DNA from: Leptospira perolatii
GTDB taxonomy: Bacteria; Spirochaetota; Leptospiria; Leptospirales; Leptospiraceae
Assembly: GCF_002811875.1 (NCBI RefSeq)
Contig: NZ_NPDZ01000001.1
Location: 1-64,000 of the forward strand
DNA length: 64,000 nucleotides
Reading direction: 5' to 3'
Below the pieces are notes generated by a model. That model was not told the origin of the DNA. It worked only from the letters and a program-made list of their open reading frames with translations, and did not search any database. Within the stretch, counting starts at the first letter, position 1. Each line of letters opens with the position of its first letter. Below are positions 57,386 to 64,000 of the stretch, piece by piece. The position numbers and the translations under genes were made by a program.

Positions 57386-57498
57386 TCATTTTTGTTTTTT
57401 ACTTCTACTCGATTTTTTCAGAAATAAGTAATACGTAATTCGGATCTTTTTTCTTTTTTTGTGAAATCGCTAATCTGAATTAATTAAAAGGAAACACA

Positions 57499-59085
57499 AT
57501 GCGCAAAAAATTTTTTCCAGTAACACTTGTTTCAATCCTACTCGCAGTTGCATGTCAATCAGAGACTGACGAAAGTCATACCAAGCTTTTGTCTTCGCTC
57601 TCGGGAGAAAACCGATCATCCCGATTCGAAAGTTCAAATTTGCTTTTGCAAAGCCTTGAAGGATCACAGCCAGTTCAGAGAATCAAAGTCTTAACTCATA
57701 ATTTGTACTTTTTACCTTCCGCAATTTCTAACTGGGCTCAGTCAACTAGGGCAGGCTACATTGCTCAAGCCGATTATATCAAAAACCAAGATGTAATTGT
57801 TTTTGAGGAAACATTCGACACGAATGCGAGGGCCATTTTGCTGAGTGGAATTCAAAGCCAATACCCTTACCAAACTGATGTGATCGGTCGAACAACAGAA
57901 GGATGGGACGCAACTCTCGGAAATTATAGGCCGGCTAGCATTACGAACGGAGGAGTAACCATTGTAAGCAAATGGCCGATCGAGGAAAAAATTCAGTTCA
58001 TTTACGATGCAGGTTGCGGATCCGATTGGTTTTCTAATAAAGGTTTTGCTTATGTAAGACTAAACGTAAACGGGGCAAGAGTGCATGTAATTGGAACGCA
58101 TGCGCAAGCAGCGGATTCAGCCTGCTCTGACAAAGGAGTTTCAGTCAGAAGAAACCAATTTGATAATATTCGATCCTTTGTACAATCGAAAGGAATTCCT
58201 TCCGATGAACTTTTGCTCATTGCAGGAGATTTGAATGTGATTAAGGGTACGACCGAATACCAGGATATGATCGGCCGCCTCGGAGTAAACGAACCCAAAT
58301 ATGCCGGAGTTCAAAATTCCTGGGACACAAAGAGCAACAGAATCGCGTCTTTTAACTATCCAAATGATCCTGCAGAATATCTGGACTACGTCTTTGTATC
58401 ATCCGATCACGGACAGCCTGCTCTCTGGCAAAATCTTGCGTACGACCCGATTTCAGCAAAAAACTGGTCTGCCGGAGGATATACCGGATACGAATACTCG
58501 GATCATTTTCCGGTGTACGGATTCGTATACGCAAACGTAAATACACCGACTGCAAGTGCGCACAAACGATCCTACGACAATGTTTCGTTTACTTCAGTAG
58601 CAACCGGCAAGAAAATACAAGCAGATCCATCTACTTCAAACGGATGGCTAAAGGTTAGTGCTGCCTCCGAATCACCTTTTACCCGTTTCAATCTTTTGAG
58701 AGAGTCAGATCCTGATTCGAATCCATCCTGTCTTACAAGCGGAGTGATTCGAATTGAGCCAGCTAACTACTTTAACTATTTTTGGAACTGGTGGCTCGGA
58801 GGAGGCGGAGGAAACTATGCCTACTATCCAAAGTCGAATGACGGATCAGATCGTTTAGAAATTTTGAATCTAGATGGGGGCTGTTTGCAAGATGGCTCTC
58901 GTGTTGCATTCAAGGATTATGATACGTTTTGGAGAAAATACCATTATCTGACGGTCTGGGACGGAGGAAGCTGGAACGAATACCTTTATTTATGGATGAA
59001 GTCGATCGGTAATCGCGAGACTTTTATTCTGCATTTAGATTCTGAGCCTCCAAAAAACTGGGCAGCCGATTTAATCTACGAATAG
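57499..59085 (+). CDS. sph: Sphingomyelinase C-type lipoprotein hemolysin
   Basis: A 528-residue member of the DNase I-like neutral sphingomyelinases, cleaving sphingomyelin to ceramide and phosphocholine. Lipobox VAC with cysteine 19. Catalytic pattern: VIVFEETFD (Glu), [23 protein letters not shown] (His), [10 protein letters not shown] (Asp/Asn), [12 protein letters not shown] and [10 protein letters not shown] (Asp-His). All are present, so activity is expected. About 190 extra C-terminal residues follow the catalytic domain. In Leptospira these are linked to hemolysis and occur in pathogenic and intermediate species. Confidence 0.92.
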   Translation: MRKKFFPVTLVSILLAVACQSETDESHTKLLSSLSGENRSSRFESSNLLLQSLEGSQPVQRIKVLTHNLYFLPSAISNWAQSTRAGYIAQADYIKNQDVIVFEETFDTNARAILLSGIQSQYPYQTDVIGRTTEGWDATLGNYRPASITNGGVTIVSKWPIEEKIQFIYDAGCGSDWFSNKGFAYVRLNVNGARVHVIGTHAQAADSACSDKGVSVRRNQFDNIRSFVQSKGIPSDELLLIAGDLNVIKGTTEYQDMIGRLGVNEPKYAGVQNSWDTKSNRIASFNYPNDPAEYLDYVFVSSDHGQPALWQNLAYDPISAKNWSAGGYTGYEYSDHFPVYGFVYANVNTPTASAHKRSYDNVSFTSVATGKKIQADPSTSNGWLKVSAASESPFTRFNLLRESDPDSNPSCLTSGVIRIEPANYFNYFWNWWLGGGGGNYAYYPKSNDGSDRLEILNLDGGCLQDGSRVAFKDYDTFWRKYHYLTVWDGGSWNEYLYLWMKSIGNRETFILHLDSEPPKNWAADLIYE

Positions 59086-59094
59086 AAGTCGATC

Positions 59095-59160
59095 TTCCAA
59101 AGAGCGCAGTTAATGGAACAGCAAACCTTTTACATTTCGGCTGAACTGCGCTCTTTGGAA
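59095..59160. repeat. Perfect 17-bp inverted repeat between convergent genes
   Basis: TTCCAAAGAGCGCAGTT (59095-59111) and AACTGCGCTCTTTGGAA (59144-59160) are perfectly complementary with a 32-nt loop. There is no T-run, so it is not a standard intrinsic terminator. It sits between the sphingomyelinase stop and the stop of the RNA methyltransferase gene. Confidence 0.85.
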
Positions 59161-59193
59161 CTAGCAAATCAGCTTAAACTGATTGGAACAAAC

Positions 59194-60435
59194 TCAGCTA
59201 CTGAACAAGGTCAGAACTTCGAAATGTTGAGTTCTAGGAAAAAAATCCACTAAGATAACTTGTTCCAAACGAAACCCAGTTTCCTTCAATACTTTTGCGT
59301 CTCTTGCCAAGGTAGTGTGATTGCAACTTGAATAGATCAGCGATTTGGGACGGGTAGAACAAATATAGTCCAATACTTTTTTTGACAGGCCAGCTCTTGG
59401 AGGATTTACGATCCAAGTACTGGCTCTCTTTGCGATATTCCGATCAGGCTCTTTTTTTTCCAGATCCATTGCTTCGAAAGTTACGTTTCCCAATCCTGCG
59501 GTTGAGGCATTGTGTCGCGCTGTATCTACCGAAGATTTAGAGATTTCAAAACCGAAAACCTCTTTCGCTTTCGGTGCTACACTCAAACTGATTAAACCAG
59601 ATCCACAATATAATTCTAATATAGTTTCCTTAGGATTCACGACCCAAGATCGAATTGCCTCCAACCAGGGCTCTAGTAAAAAGCGATTTACTTGAGTAAA
59701 CCCGCCGCTAGGAATTTGCCATGTAAATTTTTCCGATAGTAACGGTCCGATCCTGACTGAGTCCTCTTCGTATTCGGTCACTTCCTCTCCGTCCATCCTC
59801 AGTTTCCACTCCAAGCCTTTCGGAGAGTTTTTACGGTCAGTTACTTTTCTCTGGATCCAGTCGTTCATCTCACTTGGAAGGATTCTACAGCCTTCCTCTG
59901 GAAACGGGACTAGAATATTCGTGTTTTCTTTGTAAAAGCCTGCTATTATTTGCGACCCCACTTTCTCTAACTTTATCTGGGCTGTGTTTCTATATTTTTC
60001 AGGAGGGCCACTGAGAATTTTTATCTCGGCTAAATCTTGGTTCGAAAAACTTCCGATTCTAAGAAAAGTATCCGCGAGCAGTCTGCTCTTCACTCTAAGC
60101 TCTTCTTCATAGGAAATATGTCTGTAGGAACACCCACCGCAGTCAGGAAACGATTTGCAATCGACAGAAATTCTTTCAGGAGAAGCTTTTAAAACTTTGG
60201 AAACTGTAGCCCAGCCGATTTTGGAGTTTTCCTTGGTAATAGAAACTTCCAATCTTTCCTCAGGAATCCCACCCTTTACAAAAAAGATCTTTCCTTTTGC
60301 ATGTGCAACGGTCGTGCCTAGGTTGGCCCAACTCTCGGAGGTCAGTTCTAAAATTTCGGAGTCTTTGCTTTTGGAAGGACTTCCGCTTTTCCTTTTTTTC
60401 GGAAGTCTCTGACTGACTTTCTTTTCCGCACGCAT
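59194..60435 (-). CDS. RumA/RlmD-type RNA (uracil-5-)-methyltransferase
   Basis: A 413-residue SAM-dependent RNA m5U methyltransferase. After a basic tail, a TRAM domain (about 30-90) is followed by the iron-sulfur motif CKSFPDCGGCSY with further cysteine. The SAM site ETILELYCGSGLISLSVA, the NPPRAG loop and the catalytic cysteine in LIYSSCNHTTLARD are present. Whether the target is 23S U1939, U747 or tRNA U54 cannot be read from sequence. Confidence 0.92.
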   Translation of the reverse strand: MRAEKKVSQRLPKKRKSGSPSKSKDSEILELTSESWANLGTTVAHAKGKIFFVKGGIPEERLEVSITKENSKIGWATVSKVLKASPERISVDCKSFPDCGGCSYRHISYEEELRVKSRLLADTFLRIGSFSNQDLAEIKILSGPPEKYRNTAQIKLEKVGSQIIAGFYKENTNILVPFPEEGCRILPSEMNDWIQRKVTDRKNSPKGLEWKLRMDGEEVTEYEEDSVRIGPLLSEKFTWQIPSGGFTQVNRFLLEPWLEAIRSWVVNPKETILELYCGSGLISLSVAPKAKEVFGFEISKSSVDTARHNASTAGLGNVTFEAMDLEKKEPDRNIAKRASTWIVNPPRAGLSKKVLDYICSTRPKSLIYSSCNHTTLARDAKVLKETGFRLEQVILVDFFPRTQHFEVLTLFSS

Positions 60436-60488
60436 GGGTAAATCACCTTGACAGGCTCCCCCTTCTTGTCAGTAAAGTATTCTCACCT

Positions 60489-60573
60489 GGAGAAGTGGCC
60501 GAGTGGTTTAAGGCAGCGGTCTTGAAAACCGTCGTGGGGAAACTCACCGTGGGTTCGAATCCTACCTTCTCCG
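60489..60573 (+). tRNA. tRNA-Ser (TGA anticodon)
   Basis: Class II tRNA with long variable arm. Acceptor GGAGAAG pairs CTTCTCC; anticodon loop CTTGAAA gives TGA; T-arm GGTTCGAATCC. Discriminator G; CCA not encoded. Confidence 0.96.
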
Positions 60574-60586
60574 GCTTGGAACAAAT

Positions 60587-60675
<89 letters not shown>

Positions 60676-60722
60676 AAAGTTCCCTCTCTTTAGATTAGTT
60701 CCTGCAGGAAACCATCCATTTT

Positions 60723-61169
60723 ATGCCTTCCCAAAGATTTAATACCAGGGAATTCCTTGAGGAAACCAAAAGACTTCTCGAAGGGGAAGAGTATCCCAAT
60801 ACTTTTGCAGCTATTTCGTACATCCCTTTTGTAGGATGGATGATACCCTGGTTTTTCCGAAAAGGACAGGAAATCTGTAGATTTCACTCCTTGCAGGCGA
60901 TAAAAGTAAATATCGGATTCGTATTTCTATATTTGCTTGTTTGGTTTCTAAGAGAATTCCCAATCTTAAGTTGGTTACTCAGGGTAATCAAAGCGAATCC
61001 GATCGTTACTGATTTTTTGAGCTACGTAGCCTGGATATTATTAATATTTTATTGTGGATTAGGGGCAGCACAAGCTCGGCAAGGAAAACATTCCGCACTG
61101 CCTCTTTTGCCCGAGATAGAAAATGAAGTTAGAAAAGTTCTTAGAAAAATTCGCGGCTCTCAAAAGTAA
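60723..61169 (+). CDS. DUF4870-like membrane protein
   Basis: A 148-residue protein with three predicted membrane helices. TFAAISYIPFVGWMIPWFFRKGQEICRFHSLQAIKVNIGF matches the DUF4870/Tic20-like pattern (YIPFVGW..., HSxQA). Function unknown. It overlaps the next gene by 47 bp. The charged C-terminus ends in the tail RKVLRKIRGSQK. Confidence 0.75.
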   Translation: MPSQRFNTREFLEETKRLLEGEEYPNTFAAISYIPFVGWMIPWFFRKGQEICRFHSLQAIKVNIGFVFLYLLVWFLREFPILSWLLRVIKANPIVTDFLSYVAWILLIFYCGLGAAQARQGKHSALPLLPEIENEVRKVLRKIRGSQK

Positions 61170-61554
61170 AATTTGGGATTTGATCTCTCCCTATTATGAG
61201 AAGGCGATTTCTATTTTGAAATCGGAGCAATTTCTAATTTATTTAGTCACTCTTCCGTTATTCGGCAACTGGTTGATCGGTCTTACATTCTATTCAGATA
61301 GAAAAGAGGTAATTTTCTATTCCAAGCTTTCCTTCTTAAACACGATCTACTTCCTTAGTATTTTGGCTCTTTCTTTACCTATTTCCTGGATTCCGCTAGT
61401 AGGAGTTTGGCTCGCAAATCTCGTTCATTTGTCTGCCATCTGCCTTTACCTTGGCCTGTCTGGTTTCTTGCTATACAATTATGCCAAAGGAAAAAAACTG
61501 GTCCCGAAACTCCCTGCAGAGCATCTGGCTCTACTGGAGAAAAAGCTCTTTTAA
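61123..61554 (+). CDS. Membrane protein, partner of the upstream DUF4870-like gene
   Basis: A 143-residue protein with three membrane helices in the C-terminal two thirds. It starts 47 bp inside the upstream gene in another frame (GAGATAG six bases before the ATG), so the two are coupled. ISWIPLVGVWLANLVHLSAICLYLGLSG resembles a DUF4870 helix pair, so it may be a shortened paralogue. Ends 11 bp before tRNA-Arg. Confidence 0.65.
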   Translation: MKLEKFLEKFAALKSKIWDLISPYYEKAISILKSEQFLIYLVTLPLFGNWLIGLTFYSDRKEVIFYSKLSFLNTIYFLSILALSLPISWIPLVGVWLANLVHLSAICLYLGLSGFLLYNYAKGKKLVPKLPAEHLALLEKKLF

Positions 61555-61565
61555 TCAAAAGATCC

Positions 61566-61642
61566 GCGCCCTTAGCTCAGATGGATAGAGTATTTGACTA
61601 CGGATCAAAGGGTCGGAGGTTCGAATCCTTCAGGGCGCGCCA
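61566..61642 (+). tRNA. tRNA-Arg (ACG anticodon), CCA encoded
   Basis: Acceptor GCGCCCT pairs AGGGCGC; anticodon loop CTACGGA gives ACG, read as ICG after deamination; T-arm GGTTCGAATCC. Discriminator G followed by CCA (61640-61642), unlike the tRNA-Ser and tRNA-Gly genes here. Confidence 0.96.
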
Positions 61643-61922
61643 ATTTTTCCTCTCTTTCCTTTTTCAAAGATAAATTTCTAAATCAGCTTTCCTCCGTTAG
61701 GCGAATTTCAAAGAGCATTAGATTCTTTGCACCCTTCGTTTTTCTCTCCAGGACTTCTGTTTCCATTGCTAGATTTGTTAGAAAACTTGGGTTTTACTAG
61801 GGAGATCCTACACTTAAGCGACATAATTACAGATAAACTGACCAAAATCAGAAAATTTCTTCCGATCTATTTGTTGACATTTATACTGAGTCTCAAAAAC
61901 GATAGTAATAGTAGGACCCTAA

Positions 61923-62099
61923 ATGGATAAGTGTCATTGCGCTCAGGTCAGCTTTGAGCGAATCGTTAGAACAGCAAAATCCGAGAACAAGGATTATAGA
62001 GAAGTAGTAAGAGAATGTGGAGCTGCAGATACTTGCACCGCATGTAAGGATTACCTAGTAGCTTATTGCGAAAACAAATTACAACTTGTCCAGCACTGA
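61923..62099 (+). CDS. Bacterioferritin-associated-ferredoxin-like [2Fe-2S] protein
   Basis: A 58-residue protein. Cysteines at 4, 6, 38 and 41 (MDKCHC and DTCTACKDY) match the CxC...CxxC layout of Bfd-like [2Fe-2S] domains, where Cys4, Cys6, Cys38 and Cys41 bind the cluster; VSFERIV after the first pair and the GAADTC run fit too. Cys32 and Cys49 are extra. AGGA lies six bases before the ATG. It overlaps the WbuC gene by 14 bp. Iron-store mobilisation is the known role of Bfd; here it is inferred. Confidence 0.75.
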   Translation: MDKCHCAQVSFERIVRTAKSENKDYREVVRECGAADTCTACKDYLVAYCENKLQLVQH

Positions 62100-62568
62100 T
62101 AGACAGCTGATCAGCGAAGAGCTTTTTTCTGAGCTAGCAAAAAGAGCTGATTCATCTCCGCGTTTAAGAACCAATCACAATTTCCACGAGCTAAGTGAAG
62201 TTTATCAACGCTTTCTAAACGTATTAACTAAAAACACATATGTGCAAGCGCATCGGCATAAAAATCCGCCGAAGCCAGAAACATTTATTGTACTCCAGGG
62301 CACTCTTGGATTTATTCTGTTTGATGAGGATGGAAAAGTAACCGAGACACATTTGCTTTCTTCAAGTGGTCCGACTTTTGGCATCGACTTAAAACCAGGA
62401 ATTTACCATACGATCGTCTGCATTTCGGATACCTGCATCTGCTTTGAGGGTAAGTCCGGACCTTATGATCCAAATACAGACAAAGAATTTGCAAAATGGG
62501 CACCTGCGGAAAGCGATTTGAGTAAGGATAAATACTTAGAGTTTCTTCTTTCGCATTTTACTCATTAA
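62086..62568 (+). CDS. WbuC-like cupin-fold metalloprotein
   Basis: A 160-residue protein starting at TTG within the end of the Bfd-like gene. RLRTNHNFHELSEVYQRFLNVLTKNTYVQAHRHKNPPKPETFIVLQGTLGFILFDEDGKV matches the WbuC family of cupins with HRH...E as metal ligands and a later histidine in GIYHTIVC. WbuC genes often lie in surface-polysaccharide loci; no such locus is seen here. Confidence 0.85.
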   Translation: MSSTDRQLISEELFSELAKRADSSPRLRTNHNFHELSEVYQRFLNVLTKNTYVQAHRHKNPPKPETFIVLQGTLGFILFDEDGKVTETHLLSSSGPTFGIDLKPGIYHTIVCISDTCICFEGKSGPYDPNTDKEFAKWAPAESDLSKDKYLEFLLSHFTH

Positions 62569-62734
62569 AAATCGAGTCGTACAGCTCCTTCATTTTAGAA
62601 TGCTTTCGAGCTGATTTACTAGGAAAAGGAATGATCCTAGTTTCCGATTGTGAATCGGCAAAAACCGAGGTCTCTTGTTCTTCCCGAATCTCTGAATTAT
62701 GTCTGTTACTCTGAGGGAGATTCTCTCTCTCCAT
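62558..62734 (-). CDS. Possible small basic/acidic protein, 58 residues
   Basis: An open frame from ATG 62734 to TAA 62558: charged, glutamine/serine-rich N-terminus and a helical ending (KHSKMKELYDSIFNE). It has no convincing ribosome site and overlaps the convergent cupin stop by 11 bp. It is the only frame explaining 62569-62734 but needs conservation evidence. Confidence 0.35.
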   Translation of the reverse strand: MERENLPQSNRHNSEIREEQETSVFADSQSETRIIPFPSKSARKHSKMKELYDSIFNE

Positions 62735-62912
62735 GATTATTACATTCGGAAAATGGATCCCACAAATTCAGTTCAGATTCGTATAAAATTCTTTTTCCCA
62801 GAACTAAAATCCGATTTGAAATTTACGAAAACTGTTGCCATAGTATTTTCCCGGACAAACATGCAGTCGGACTGAATCCAAACATTGAATCTCTTGGATA
62901 TAAAGGACTGAT

Positions 62913-63212
62913 ATGCCTGAGTTCGATCAAATTGATCTAATGAACTACGCCGTTTACGGCAATGAACACGATCCGGAATGGCTCGAAATAAGAAATTATA
63001 TTCAATCTAATTCGACTGCCCAAAAGGAATACGAAGAAATTAAACGAAATCTTCCTGCATTACCTGCAAGAAGAAGAACGAGAGAATTCGGAAGGAGCCA
63101 AACTTCCAATTCTCCAAGTAACACAGCGACCGCCGGTTCTAGAACCCCCGAAGGAAATCCAACTTCGGATGAGGCTCGGAAGAAATGGTGGAATGTGTTT
63201 TTAGGTGAATAA
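62913..63212 (+). CDS. Small soluble protein, unknown
   Basis: A 99-residue protein: MNYAVYGNEHDPEWLEIRNYIQSNSTAQKEYEEIKRNLPAL looks like the N-terminal helical part of anti-sigma-like proteins, without the HxxxCxxC zinc motif. A proline/serine/threonine-rich linker then KWWNVFLGE. AAGGA five bases before the ATG. It stands upstream of the acyltransferase (27 bp) and is probably cotranscribed. Confidence 0.6.
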   Translation: MPEFDQIDLMNYAVYGNEHDPEWLEIRNYIQSNSTAQKEYEEIKRNLPALPARRRTREFGRSQTSNSPSNTATAGSRTPEGNPTSDEARKKWWNVFLGE

Positions 63213-63239
63213 CCTTTGAGTTAAGGAAGGTGAACTACT

Positions 63240-63950
63240 GTGGAAAAAGAGGCGAAGGCGTATCTTCGAATCAAAAACTTTGTGGCTCCGTTTATAGGGC
63301 TCGCAGTGAATATCACTGCGCATGGTACGGAGAATATCGTACCCGATGGAAAGTTAATCCTAGTAAGTAATCATCGATCCGATATGGATCCATTTATCCT
63401 TTCTTACACTTTTCCGAGATTTATTTCTTGGATCGCAGCAGAGTACACGTTCAGGATTCCACTCTTCAAAGATCTGGCGAAAATCGCTGGAGGGATTCCT
63501 ATGTCTGTCGACGGGAAAATATCGATGGCTTCGATAAAAATGATCCAGCAGGTGTTTAAGCGAGGGGACGTTCTCGGAATTTTTCCCGAAGGCCATGACT
63601 ACATGGTTAAGAATGATTTCTCCGCACCGATGGTCAAATTTCACGAGGGATTTGCAGCATTTTCGATCCGAAATAAGGTAGATATACTTCCGACAGTCAT
63701 TATCCCATTAGAAGAAAGCTATTCTGATATTCCAATACCTCCCATTGTGCGCAGCTTTATGGGAATGCCAAAGGAAGTCTGTGATATTAAACAGAGGGCG
63801 ATTTATAAAAAAGTCCGCGTGATCTACGGAGAAAAAGTCGATCACCAAAACTATCTCTCGGGATCTCTAGAAGAAAATATGAAAGCGTTATCAAATGAGG
63901 TCAGATCTAGAATGTCCGCGATGCTTACCGGTCAGTACGCCGAAGCATAG
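63240..63950 (+). CDS. PlsC-type 1-acylglycerol-3-phosphate acyltransferase
   Basis: A 236-residue membrane-associated acyltransferase that makes phosphatidate or a related lipid. The HX4D motif is in NHRSDMDPF (about 41), the second block in FPEGHDYM (about 117). Start GTG has AAGGAAGG ten bases upstream. Together with the fusion at 22233-24662 the window has two glycerolipid acyltransferases. Preferred acceptor unknown. Confidence 0.88.
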   Translation: MEKEAKAYLRIKNFVAPFIGLAVNITAHGTENIVPDGKLILVSNHRSDMDPFILSYTFPRFISWIAAEYTFRIPLFKDLAKIAGGIPMSVDGKISMASIKMIQQVFKRGDVLGIFPEGHDYMVKNDFSAPMVKFHEGFAAFSIRNKVDILPTVIIPLEESYSDIPIPPIVRSFMGMPKEVCDIKQRAIYKKVRVIYGEKVDHQNYLSGSLEENMKALSNEVRSRMSAMLTGQYAEA

Positions 63951-64000
63951 TCTTTTAACGAACTATATTACACTTCCATTATACCGGAATAAACTTCGAT

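Noticed and set aside
61643..61922. Plus-strand frames (61594-61800 and 61727-61930) after tRNA-Arg
   Set aside because: They overlap the tRNA or lack ribosome sites and have no protein-like features; the Bfd-like gene starts at 61923.

Overview
The window reads as chromosomal DNA of a spirochaete of the genus Leptospira. The reasons are many lipoproteins with the loose spirochaetal lipobox (SSC, ITC, SLSC), TRL-type and FG-GAP lipoproteins, a FecR-domain lipoprotein, and a lipoprotein-type sphingomyelinase with all expected catalytic residues. Sphingomyelinases are known mainly from the pathogenic and intermediate Leptospira clades, so the source is probably one of those rather than a saprophyte. 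The genus call rests on family recognition, not on a database search.

Layout. 1-619 is the end of an IS481-type insertion sequence that cut into the 3' end of a lipoprotein gene. 1525-7003 holds rocD, TRL-like lipoproteins, a DUF423 protein, an F420-reductase-like oxidoreductase, a PhzF protein and a TetR regulator. 7004-7848 is a long non-coding stretch with a strong hairpin. 7849-11152 is a tandem duplication of a seven-repeat FG-GAP lipoprotein gene with leader and terminator. 11185-12508 is a two-gene membrane operon behind an operator that shares half-sites with the TetR gene's own promoter, followed by a decayed lipoprotein gene. 13219-15430 has a FliG-middle-domain-like small protein coupled to an M32 carboxypeptidase, then tRNA-Gly and a hairpin-rich element that ends in a second copy of the tRNA 3' end.

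15528-31156 carries a double VOC protein, a KefB/C-type antiporter, a porin, a peroxidase-ohrR operon with an OhrR-like operator, a glycerol-3-phosphate dehydrogenase fused to an acyltransferase, purT, a FecR lipoprotein, and a SulP transporter paired with an outer-membrane barrel. 31647-37058 has a fructosamine-kinase-like gene and a five-gene run (TetR, rhomboid, alcohol dehydrogenase, Nudix, nitrilase-like protein without cysteine). 38859-48468 has prfA, a PLP enzyme, a TetR-controlled membrane protein, a MASE1 histidine kinase, and the pabBC-thpR-aat run.

49052-55652 has an acyl-CoA synthetase and a minus-strand block of lipoproteins (MBL hydrolase, unknown, HEAT, coiled coil). 55793-59085 pairs an SGNH hydrolase and a sphingomyelinase, divergent over an intergenic region with repeated TGAAC half-sites. 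The rest holds an RNA methyltransferase, two tRNA-Ser, tRNA-Arg, two overlapping membrane proteins, a 58-codon bacterioferritin-associated-ferredoxin-like gene, a WbuC cupin and a PlsC-type acyltransferase.

No CRISPR array, rRNA or prophage was seen. The observations most worth following are the dehydrogenase-acyltransferase fusion, the tRNA-Gly repeat element, the sph/SGNH intergenic region, the unassigned hairpin near 7.6 kb, and the ferredoxin-like gene at 61.9 kb.
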